Source of the DNA: Jaenimonas drosophilae
Lineage: Eukaryota > Euglenozoa > Kinetoplastea > Trypanosomatida > Trypanosomatidae
Length of the DNA stretch: 23,076 bases
Direction of reading: 5' to 3'
NCBI GenBank assembly: GCA_030849065.1
Contig: JASAON010001415.1
Coordinates: 1 to 23,076, forward strand
In this document: in pieces, positions 1 through 8,900 of the stretch
How the letters are laid out: every line of letters begins with the position of its first letter
Position numbering within the stretch: the first letter of the stretch is position 1
The notes under the pieces: generated by a model
Told to the model about the DNA's origin: nothing
What the model saw: only the letters and a program-made list of their open reading frames with translations
Databases searched by the model: none
Program-made: the position numbers and the translations under genes

Positions 1-2885
1 TGAGAAACATCATCATCATCATCATGGTTGTTGTTGTTGTACGTCTCCATGAAGTTGTTTGTTGTGCAGCACTGAATGTAGTGCTCCTGGAAAGAGACGA
101 TGATGCACGCACGCATCAATGCGCTGTGAAGAAATGGACGGCGAAGGAGATCCATTTCTGCTCGTACCGCACCGCAACAATCTGCGTGTGCAACATGATT
201 TGCCGAATCTTCATGTTGATGTTGATGTTGTTGTAATTGTTGCGAATCACGACTGAGGAGGTACACGTACACCATCCGCAATCCCGTCAGAAGAGGATGG
301 TTCGGTGCCAACAACAGCTGCACATCCTGGAGGAGCATTGCCGCCATGGTCATCATCTTGCCATGATCCATCGCGTTGAGATGTGTGGCGGAGATGGCGG
401 CGGCCATCATCTCCTGACGTAGTCGTAGACGAAGGGCGTGTGTGGGAAGAATGGAGGTGGAGGAGCACTCATCCGCACACATCATCCGGCGTACAACTTC
501 ACTCGCCACATCAATGCTGGTTGATGATGATGATGATGATGGATGAGCATGCATTGTTGTTGGATCGGTGTGTTGTGCTGCATTCCACGTTGAAGGCAAC
601 GTGTTGTGCAGGAATGCATCCTCCATCTCCACGAGCTGCGCACGAAGACGATCAACGACGGCCAATGTTGCGGTCATGGATGTGCTTGACGCAGAACATG
701 GCGCTTCGTGCTGAAAGGCACGTACACCTGCAGTGGCAGCATCCATGCCACGTGAATGAGCCACAACACCCGCCTGGTTGTTGTTGTTGTTGTTGGTTGA
801 TGATGAGGATGATGGTGTTGGTGGCTGCACCAACATGCCACACTCACTGCACAAGATGCCATCCATGATGGGCCCCTTGTGTTGGCACCACCAACATTTG
901 CATGCAAAACCCATCATCGATTGCTTCTCCGCACGCGTGATGAGCGGGTTGGAGAGGTAGCACACGTGAATCTCTTCTCCAGCCTCAATACGTCGGGTGG
1001 CCAACAACACCAACATGCCAAGATCATGGTTGTTGTTGCTGTTGTTGTTGTTGTTGTTGTAGGACCTCTCCGCACGCAGAAAGGCGTTGGGCTGACAACT
1101 ATGATTTATCATGTGCAACACAAAGTAGTTGCCGCAGCCCACTTCCAGCTCACTCAGTCTTGACCAACGCGTGGCGCCATCAACGACGTTGTTGGTTTGT
1201 AAATGTACCCGGAACACATCCACATGAGCAGAGATGGGGATGATGGTGTGGTTCTCCTCCGACGTGGAGAGGTGTTGGAGTAGCTCTTCTACAAGATGTT
1301 CTTCGCCATACACACATGATGATGATGTGTTGTTGTTGTTGGTGGTGGTGGTGCAAGGAAGTTGTGCCAGAAGACGGAGATAGTCCGTTACAACGAGAGG
1401 AATCCCATCACCACCACCGAACCAACACGGACCATCATCATCATCATCTTGCGTTGATGTGCTGCGGTCTCTGCCCAACATGATGCGCTGGACCACTGCC
1501 GCATCGCTTGCGAGGATGGCCTCTGCCGATCGCACACACTCCACCACATCGTTGGCCAAGGAAGCAGCCCTCGACGATGATGTACCACCACCACCACCAT
1601 CACCACCAACATCATCATCATCTCGTCCACGCATCCAGTGTAGCAGTGGCACCTCCATCACCAACACCTCTCCCTCCTCCACTACTTTGGCAGCCATGAG
1701 TCCCACCCCATCCATCACGCCATGTGTGTTGGCCGATATCTGCACATGATCGTGAAGTTGGCACAGCTTGTTGGCGGTGCGCGAGCCAAACAACACCGTG
1801 CGGAGATGATGGCGGCTCCACCTCTCCACGTCGGGTGAGGCGCCGTACACCGCCACCGCCACGTGCGCCGCATCGCTCGCACGCACCACAAACATGCGTA
1901 CGTGTGGCAATGCGCAGCGCCATGCACGTCGGCATGCCATCTCCATCACGAAGCCTGTGCGACCATCATCCTGCTTCTTCTTCTTCTTACTTGTGGTTGG
2001 CCCATCATCATCATGTGTACGTGATGATGCAATGATGATGCTCATCATCGTCAATCGGGCGGCGGCGTAGCCGAGGTGCGCCATCACCTCCCACACACGT
2101 GCGAAGAAACACTCATCCACCAAAATGGGCGTGGAGAAGAGCGGCGGGCCATGCCACACATCATCATGATCATGATCATCATCGTGATGATCGCCGAGGG
2201 AAAAGATGTTGAAGCAGAGATTGATGCACTCGTTGAGCTCGATGCATTCGGTGATGTGAAACGATGATGATGATGATGATGATGATGGTGAGAGAGATGC
2301 CCTGAGCCACAGCAACACGGCGAGCGGCCGACGTGATGGCGCCGCCGCCGCCAAGCTTGCATGCATCTCATGCACATCAACCATCATCTCCTCCACCCAC
2401 GCAATCGTCGTGGCGTTGGTGATACCAAATGTTGTTGGAGTTGTGTTAATGCGCAGTTTTGCATCATCTGCACGCATCTGGCAAACATCATCAACATCAT
2501 CATCTCTCCACAACTCTTCACGAAGCTTCGCCATGCGTTGTGCTTCTGCCTCACCGGAGAGCTGCACATGATGAAGCAGCCACAGCGCCATGGCCATCGC
2601 ACAACGTTGTGCCGCCACCGCATCTACAAAGGTGTGCCCGGCATCATCTCGTGACCACATGTTCTGCTCCACCCACGTACAACAACGCATGCAACACAAC
2701 AAGATGAGGTCTGCCACCTGCCGCTCTGCATGTCGTTGAGCTTCTGCACGAAGTTCAGAGTTCGTGAAGGACGATGATGATGATGATGATGATGTTGCTG
2801 TGTTGGTGGTTGTGTTTTCATCAACGGTACCCAGCGACAACAACGATGCGAGGAGCATCCACCCATCGGGTAGGAACTCCCACAT
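1..2885 (-). CDS. SET-domain protein (SMYD/SET5-like, no MYND finger), partial, 3' end off the left edge
   Basis: A single minus-strand frame stays open from about 3026 to base 1 with no stop, so the C-terminus lies outside the window. About 961 codons are visible from the ATG at 2885. Numbered from that start, a split SET domain is clear: GLMAAKVVEEGE near 395-406, the NHSCQPN cofactor/knot motif at 594-600, ATRRIEAGEE at 629-638 with the expected catalytic tyrosine Y643, then post-SET cysteines C662, C664, C667 and a further pair C679/C682. The family methylates lysines on histones or other proteins; the substrate here is unknown. The insert of about 170 residues between the SET halves lacks the MYND Cys/His pattern. 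An alanine/leucine-rich helical region precedes the domain, and another (about 690-961) resembles the C-terminal helical part of SMYD proteins. Ser, Asp and Asn homopolymers are encoded by triplet repeats. An earlier in-frame ATG at 2963 is possible, but a pyrimidine tract and AG lie between the two. Confidence 0.82.
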   Translation of the reverse strand, partial: MWEFLPDGWMLLASLLSLGTVDENTTTNTATSSSSSSSSFTNSELRAEAQRHAERQVADLILLCCMRCCTWVEQNMWSRDDAGHTFVDAVAAQRCAMAMALWLLHHVQLSGEAEAQRMAKLREELWRDDDVDDVCQMRADDAKLRINTTPTTFGITNATTIAWVEEMMVDVHEMHASLAAAAPSRRPLAVLLWLRASLSPSSSSSSSSFHITECIELNECINLCFNIFSLGDHHDDDHDHDDVWHGPPLFSTPILVDECFFARVWEVMAHLGYAAARLTMMSIIIASSRTHDDDGPTTSKKKKKQDDGRTGFVMEMACRRAWRCALPHVRMFVVRASDAAHVAVAVYGASPDVERWSRHHLRTVLFGSRTANKLCQLHDHVQISANTHGVMDGVGLMAAKVVEEGEVLVMEVPLLHWMRGRDDDDVGGDGGGGGTSSSRAASLANDVVECVRSAEAILASDAAVVQRIMLGRDRSTSTQDDDDDGPCWFGGGDGIPLVVTDYLRLLAQLPCTTTTNNNNTSSSCVYGEEHLVEELLQHLSTSEENHTIIPISAHVDVFRVHLQTNNVVDGATRWSRLSELEVGCGNYFVLHMINHSCQPNAFLRAERSYNNNNNNSNNNHDLGMLVLLATRRIEAGEEIHVCYLSNPLITRAEKQSMMGFACKCWWCQHKGPIMDGILCSECGMLVQPPTPSSSSSTNNNNNNQAGVVAHSRGMDAATAGVRAFQHEAPCSASSTSMTATLAVVDRLRAQLVEMEDAFLHNTLPSTWNAAQHTDPTTMHAHPSSSSSSTSIDVASEVVRRMMCADECSSTSILPTHALRLRLRQEMMAAAISATHLNAMDHGKMMTMAAMLLQDVQLLLAPNHPLLTGLRMVYVYLLSRDSQQLQQHQHQHEDSANHVAHADCCGAVRAEMDLLRRPFLHSALMRACIIVSFQEHYIQCCTTNNFMETYNNNNHDDDDDVS
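1029..1060. repeat. (GTT)n run inside the SET gene
   Basis: GTT repeats with one CTG interruption. On the sense strand they read AAC and encode an Asn-rich loop between the NHSCQPN motif and the ATRRIEAGEE strand of the SET domain. Confidence 0.9.
2263..2287. repeat. (GAT)n run inside the SET gene
   Basis: Eight perfect GAT units. On the sense strand the frame reads TCA and encodes an eight-residue serine run. Confidence 0.9.
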
Positions 2886-3128
2886 GGAGCTACAAGATTT
2901 ATAATGTTGGCCAGCGCCTGCTACAACACATGACGATGATTGTGAAGAAAGTGAGACGTACATGAATGAGAAACATGGCCAACATAGATGATGGATGTGA
3001 GCAAGATTATGCAGCAGTGACGAAGATTATCTGTGGAGCGTATCAACGCTCTTAGCCACTCGCGTGGTACAACCATCATCATCATCATCATGATCATCAT
3101 CATCACTCATCCAAACACCACATCTGCA

Positions 3129-3770
3129 TCAATCATCGAGTGCCTCCTCCTCCTCATCGTCCTCGCCAACCTGAAACATGCCATGCGCCATCCATTCCGG
3201 CACCAATGCCGTGAGTTGCTCACCAAAGAAGGTACAGCTCCCCGGGCCACTCATCATCAATGCCACATCTCCATCCACGTCAAGACGCACGTTGAGGCCG
3301 CTGACGATGTCAGATGTCTCAGGCATCACCACATCAAAACAACGCCCAAAACGTACAGCAGCGCACGATGGTGATGATGATGATGATGATGATGTTGTTG
3401 TTGTTGTGCTGCTTCCGTTGTTCAGCTTCTGCATGTCCGCGTCGATGGCTGCGATGCGTGCAATCTTCAGTGGAAAGGCGGCCACCACGAAGCTCTCAAT
3501 CTTCTTGTTGCTCGTCAGCGTGCGTACCTTGGCGGAGATGGAGATGGTACGGCGATGATCATCATCACCGTCAAGATGATGTTGGGTCTTGTAGGCCTGC
3601 CAGCTCTCCAACGAGGTGGGCGGGGTATATACGATGTGTGTGAGCCGCACCGATGATTGCACGTTTTGCAGCGCCACAGATGCAAAGCTGAAGGGCTCAT
3701 CTTCATGAATAACAACACGAAATGGTGATGAGGTGACCTCCACGTCATCAAAAGGATCGAAGTGGAGCAT
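3129..3770 (-). CDS. Small acidic-tailed protein, possibly nucleoplasmin-like
   Basis: 213 residues from the ATG at 3770 (begins MLHFDPFDDVEV) to a TGA. The frame extends upstream only into a CA-repeat leader through a TTG codon, so the ATG is preferred. Visible features are alternating hydrophobic strands (FSFASVALQ at 27-35, ISISAKVRTL at 77-86, ESFVVAAFPLKI at 92-103, then VRLDVDGDVALMMSGPGS at 161-178), a Thr/Ser homopolymer (about 120-133) encoded by triplet repeats, and an acidic tail (GEDDEEEEALDD). A beta-rich core followed by an acidic tail recalls nucleoplasmin-like domains, including those at the N-terminus of nuclear FKBPs, which bind histones. That similarity is weak and is my inference from pattern only; no FKBP domain follows. 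The gene sits between NFU1 upstream and the SET gene downstream on the same strand, and the upstream spacer holds a tandem repeat. The coding call is firm and the function is not. Confidence 0.72.
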   Translation of the reverse strand: MLHFDPFDDVEVTSSPFRVVIHEDEPFSFASVALQNVQSSVRLTHIVYTPPTSLESWQAYKTQHHLDGDDDHRRTISISAKVRTLTSNKKIESFVVAAFPLKIARIAAIDADMQKLNNGSSTTTTTSSSSSSSPSCAAVRFGRCFDVVMPETSDIVSGLNVRLDVDGDVALMMSGPGSCTFFGEQLTALVPEWMAHGMFQVGEDDEEEEALDD

Positions 3771-4621
3771 GTGTGTGTCCGTGTGTCCGTATGTGTGTGT
3801 GTGTGATGAATGCCGCAACTACTACAACAACGTAATAGCAAAGAAAAAAGAATATGTTGGCAAAGATGAAGAAGATGCGCGCAATGAACCAAAAAAACAT
3901 GAAGTAGGAACACGTGCATGTGGATGTTGGCCAACACACATGTGTTGTACGTGCATCTGTGCTGATGATGATGATGATGATGGTGGTCTGCCACAAGATG
4001 GGAGGCCCGACAGAGGCACTTGAAGGCCGGTGTTGGGTACTATGTCTGTGGTGTGTGTTGGTGATGAAAAAGATGTTGTTGTTGTTGCATACATACCACT
4101 ACTGTTGCAGCGCAACAAGAAGAGGATGATGATGATGATGGTCTGCCACAAGATGGGAGGCCCGGCAGAGGCACTTGAAGGCCGGTGTTGGGTACTATGT
4201 CTGTGGTGTGTGTTGGTGATGAAAAAGATGTTGTTGTTGTTGCATACATACCACTACTGTTGCAGCGCAACAAGAAGAGGATGATGATGATGATGGTGGT
4301 GGTATCTGCCACAAGATGGGAGGCCCGACAGAGGCACTTGAAGGCCGGTGTTGGGTACTATGTCTGTGGTGTGTGTTGGTGTTGTTGATGAAGATGATGG
4401 TGGTGAATGTATGTTGGCCATGACGTGCGCCACGCAATGATGATACTAGACGTACGCTGCACGTTGTGTTGCTTCTGCCTTTGTTGTGCCATCCTTTACA
4501 CACGTGAAGAACACAAGAAGGGGAAGAGAGAAGAGCCATCAAGCACAACAATTGATGTTTTGGTGCTCCATCATCATCGTCAGAACATAAATGGCACGAA
4601 GATAATCATCATTGCGATGCA
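3771..4621. other. Intergenic spacer of 851 bp with tandem repeat, no gene seen
   Basis: Lies between the stop of NFU1 and the start of the acidic-tailed gene. It holds a CA/GT-rich leader next to the 3770 start (about 3771-3805), the 12-bp palindrome TGTTGGCCAACA at 3925-3936, (GAT)n runs, and the 155-bp tandem repeat annotated separately. Frames in it are short, repeat-derived and lack any recognisable domain. It presumably contains the NFU1 3' UTR and the next gene's splice-acceptor region. Confidence 0.7.
3986..4380. repeat. Tandem direct repeat, unit about 155 bp, two full copies and a partial third
   Basis: Copy 1 is 3986-4140, copy 2 is 4141-4303 and copy 3 is about 4304-4380, truncated after the shared GTGTGTGTTGGTG. 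Copies 1 and 2 read the same except for one base (CCCGACAGAG versus CCCGGCAGAG) and a few extra bases at the end of copy 2. Each unit starts at TCTGCCACAAGATGGGAGG, contains a short (GTT)n run, and ends in (GAT)n. The same (GAT)nGGTGGT junction precedes copies 1 and 3, so the unit boundaries coincide with the microsatellite. Confidence 0.93.
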
Positions 4622-5674
4622 TTATGCATTCGAGTGAGCCTCACCATCAACACGGCGATGTACTTCACGAAGCACATGTACTCCCGTTGAAGATGTTGTT
4701 GGTGTTGTTGTTGTTGTTGGTGTTTCATCCACTGCTTCATCACTCTTCGCCTCCATATCATCTTCATCACCACCAAATGATGATGAAAACTCATCCACAA
4801 ATTCTTCGAGTGCTGTCTTGCGTGTTGCTGCCGACTCACGTACCTCGCGCACCTCCGGAATCCAGTGCCGTGTGCTGCGCTCAATCAGATCCACCAGGGT
4901 TGTTTTGCTACTTTTGCAACGGCGGCACGCACCGAGCATCTCCACCTCCATCACCCCACTCTCCGCATCAAAACCAACCAGACGTATATCACCGCCATCA
5001 GCCTGCAACACGGGGCGTACACTGGCGTGTATGTGCTCCTTAATCATCGCCATCACTTCCGAATCTTCTTCACAGACGATGGTGTCGGCGTGCGGATGTG
5101 GTGCGTCGGGAGAGATGTGCGCCGCACCAGAAAACAAATGATCCGTGATGAGTGCGCTCACATGAAGGCGCAGCTCATTCCAGTGCGTTTGCTGAATGAG
5201 CTCGCGAAGCGCATCCTCATCCATCTTCTCCTCCTCGACAGGAAGTGGCACCGTCGGCTCCTCCACTCCAGCTTGATGTTGGCCATCATCATCATCGCGT
5301 GTGGCGTGCGTGGCGCTGAAGGCGCTGGCGAAGTATCGCGCGGCGGCGGTCGCATCATCCGCATCAACGCGCCGCACCGTCACGAAGGCCTCGCCAATCG
5401 TGACCTCCTCCACCATCGGCAACGCCTGCAAAAGTTGTTGTGCAAGTGGAGATTGATGCTCGTTGCGACGATCGTACATCATCGTCATGCTCCCTGAAGG
5501 AAGAAAACGAACATTCTTGACGAAGAATCTGTGGCAGCTTTCGTTGGGTGTGGCATCAAACTGCACAAAGAAGCAGCGCACCGGGGCGGTGAGGGCAGCA
5601 CCACATCTCCACGATGAGGCATGAAGTGATGAGCCGCGTCGGGTTGCGTACATCATCGACGCCCTGCGCATCAT
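4622..5674 (-). CDS. NFU1: NFU1-type mitochondrial iron-sulfur cluster scaffold/carrier
   Basis: 350 residues, ATG at 5674, TAA at 4622. NFU1 acts late in mitochondrial Fe-S assembly, delivering 4Fe-4S clusters to client enzymes such as lipoyl synthase. The start MMRRASMMYATRR is basic and hydroxylated, fitting a matrix-targeting presequence. Residues about 34-120 match the Nfu N-terminal domain (FFVQFDATPNE, then VKNVRFLPSGS). Residues about 205-275 are the NifU-like domain, with RPVLQADGGDIRLVG (220-234) and the cluster-binding C-x2-C at C250/C253 within GACRRCKSSKTTL. Both cysteines are present, so the protein should be functional. A tail of about 70 residues after the NifU domain, acidic and Thr-rich and partly encoded by (GTT)n, is longer than I expect for this family. 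Later in-frame methionines (M2, M7, M8) could also serve as starts. Confidence 0.95.
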   Translation of the reverse strand: MMRRASMMYATRRGSSLHASSWRCGAALTAPVRCFFVQFDATPNESCHRFFVKNVRFLPSGSMTMMYDRRNEHQSPLAQQLLQALPMVEEVTIGEAFVTVRRVDADDATAAARYFASAFSATHATRDDDDGQHQAGVEEPTVPLPVEEEKMDEDALRELIQQTHWNELRLHVSALITDHLFSGAAHISPDAPHPHADTIVCEEDSEVMAMIKEHIHASVRPVLQADGGDIRLVGFDAESGVMEVEMLGACRRCKSSKTTLVDLIERSTRHWIPEVREVRESAATRKTALEEFVDEFSSSFGGDEDDMEAKSDEAVDETPTTTTTPTTSSTGVHVLREVHRRVDGEAHSNA

Positions 5675-5900
5675 GATTGTTGTGCAGTGGTACGTGTGCG
5701 GTTGTTGGCAGCCAGTACCTTATCTAGCGCTGTTGCATGATGCAAGAATCATGAAGAAGAAGAAGAAGATGATGATGATGATGAATGAGGTGCTGTGTTC
5801 GTCAAGAAGCATCCTCTCATGCACGTTGTTGTTGTTGTTCTTTTTTTTTCTGTGTTGATGCAGCCACACATGTGTGTTGTGGCGTCATCATTCATCACTC

Positions 5901-8900
5901 TTATTGTTTCGCACCTGTGGCGTAGGCGAAGCTGCGCTGCCGCTCAGCCTCTCTCTCTGCCTCACTCAGCAACAGCGGCACCGCCGAATCGAGCTCCTCG
6001 CTGAGTGCGATTTGCCGCGACAACTTTTCTTGCAAGTCGGCCGCCACCTCATCGAGGCGGTGCTGCAACATGGCACGCCGGCTCTCTTCTTGTTCCTGCT
6101 GACGTGCTTGCATCTCCATCGTCTTGGCCTTGAATGTGGCGTAGTCAGAGGTGGCGGAGGTGCTGAGGCCGTTGCTCAGCTCCAGCGCCTCCTTCTTGGC
6201 CAGCAAATCAGCCTTCTTGCGCGCGAAGTTGGTCTTGGCGTCGAGCTCCACCTGCGCGGCGTCGGGGAGAAGATGACGTGGCAAGGCAAGTGCATCATCA
6301 TCATCATCATCATCATCATGCTGATGGTTCTCACTATCTCCCTCTGCGCATTGATCGTGTGGAGGTAGCGCAAGCACCTCAACGCCGTACTTCGCAGCAA
6401 CCATGTTAAATGTGCCAACACAACCCGCACACTCCATCGCGCGAATTGCAAACGTTGGTGCGTGGCCACCATCACGCCCGTCGCCCTCCGCCTTCATCGC
6501 CAGACGTTGGTTGTGCTGTGTCAGTGTGCTGCATCGCATCCACGTTCTGCCACCACAACGGCCACACACCACCACCACCGGCTCCTGGCACGGTTGAGGC
6601 TCCTCCCCACACAAACATTGTTGGTAGTGCGGCCACGTTTCGTACATGTACTCCATCGTCGCGCCATTCATGCCGCTGATGACGCGCTGCCCGCAGAGAA
6701 GTTGGCGCCACTCAATCACCTCGCACGGCTCACACGCATCGCCGCACTGCCGATCGCAGGCATGGCCGCATGAGCGGATCAGCGGGCAGGGATAGGGGCA
6801 GTGATGATGGAGCGATGAAGATCCATCACCACCACCACCACCATCATGATCCTCATCCTCACGTACGTGGCAGACGTGGAGACATGCGTGGGAAGGATGT
6901 TGGCAGTGGGAGTATGTGCCGAGGCAGAGGGATTGGCAGCGTGTGGCACCGAGCGTCTTGACGGCGCACATGTTCGTAGCGGCCTGCCACACAATCGATG
7001 CGGTGCGCTTGCATGTGTGGTGGTTGGGGCAGCAGAGGGCGAGGGTGGCAGATCCTGCGGCATCGGGCAGCCAGTAGTGCGAAGAAGATGATGCACGTCG
7101 GCGTTCGTTGATGAAGAGCTCCATCCGCGTGAGGAGGCCGAGCGAGGTGATGAGCTCGTGGCTGCCAACAACAACGGCTCGACGTCGCGCACGGGAGAGG
7201 AGCCGCCACAACCAACACTGCAAACGTTGTGTAAAAGTACTCTCCTCATCACTTCCTTGAGCCTGCATCCACCCCGCCATGCGATGAGATGGTCCGTCAC
7301 CCACTCGCAATCCAACCTGCGCCGCCAATCCTGAGAGGCACACCACCACCGTCTCGCTCTCCTCCTCCGCACTGACATGTTGAGAAGATGAGATGCCTCC
7401 ATCGAGCAGCGGCTCCACGTGGATGGCGAGGCTCTGACCTTCGCGGATACACACCTCCCGCAACACACGCGCATCCTCGTGGCACATGGCATAGACCGTC
7501 CATGTCTTGTTGTTGTTGTTGTTGTTGTGTGGCGCGGCCACACTGGCCAAGAAGGAGGCTGCCACGCCATCGGCCTCCACCACCGACGTGAGCGGCACCG
7601 CGTGCGTCCAGAGCTCCAGCGCGGATGAAGAAACAAGCCCAGAAAAGGGCGGCTCGCCAGCCTCCATCATCATCGCCTCCGCTGTAGTTGTTGTTGTTGT
7701 TGTGGTGCCATCCTCCACGGCCAACGTCGAGGCTGAATCCGCGCTACCACCTCCGCCAAATGGCCGATCAGCTCGGCAGAGGTGCCGCAGCGCATCGCGA
7801 AGGGCAGCGCTGGAGCAGCGCATGGTCTCTCGCAAGGTGGTGGTGGCGAGGGATGAGGTGTTGTGCATCTCGCGACGAAGATCGCGGAGGAGAACCGAGG
7901 CCGCACGGCGGCATCTCTCCACGTAGGGCGGTGCCTCAGACCAACGTGTGGCGCTCACGGTGTTTGCCTGCGGGAGAGCGAGGAGCACGCCATCAGGGAG
8001 GCCATCCACATCATCAAGAAGAAGCGTACCGGGCTGCCAACGCTGGAGCAAACGAAATGAGGAGGTGTGCAACACATCACGTGCGGTGGCGGTGAGGAGG
8101 AGGGGCTTTGTGGTTTGCGAGACAGCGGCGAGACCAAAAACAACATCCTCCATGTGCCGCATCGCCTCCACCACGGCATGCTCCAGCCAATGATGGAGCA
8201 AATGAAGTGCGGAGCGTTGTTGGCTGGCGAAGGCGGCGTGCCACTTGGCAGCCTGGTCGGCTGACATGGTGTGAAGAGATGTACGCACCTCCACGGGAGC
8301 AAAGCCGCTGTGGGAGCTCGTGCCCGTTGATACCCACAAACCATCATCATCTTCACCATCATTATCTTCATCATTTGTGTTGTTGTGTGATGGGAGCTGG
8401 TGCATCAGCTGATGTGCGGGCCACATGGAATCTAGGCTAGCGGCCCACGACGTGTGCTGCTCCGCCGCGGCGGTGGCGGTGGAGGCCACCTCCCTCCCTG
8501 ACATGATGAGCGGGAGCAGGGCCGACCACACCACATCGCCACCTTCGGCCTCCGCCATCAGCCGACGAAGCGCCGCGCTGAGTTGGTGGCAGTGCTGGAG
8601 CTGCTCCGTGAGGAGGACGGCCATGGGCGATTTGAGCGATCGCTTGGCCGATTGCGTGAGAACGTCGTGGAGAGACTCCAGATTTTCTGGCGCCACAACT
8701 TTTTCTTCTTCTTCTCCCGCACCACCATCATCATCACCACCACCATCATCATTGGCATGCATAGAAAACAAGAGCTTCTGAAGATGTGGGGGAACGGCTT
8801 GCGTCGCGCCGTGTCGGAGGAGGAGTGGCGTGGCGCCAACGTTTAAACCTTCGCTCAGACGCGTGTAGTGCGCGCATAACTCCGCCGTGTGCGTGGCCAG

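Noticed and set aside
3986..4380. CRISPR array or centromeric satellite
   Set aside because: The repeats are contiguous without spacers, only 2.5 copies long, and the genome is eukaryotic.
4030..4388. Repeated plus- and minus-strand short frames over the tandem array
   Set aside because: The same peptide recurs because the DNA unit repeats. There is no domain and no acceptor in a sensible position.
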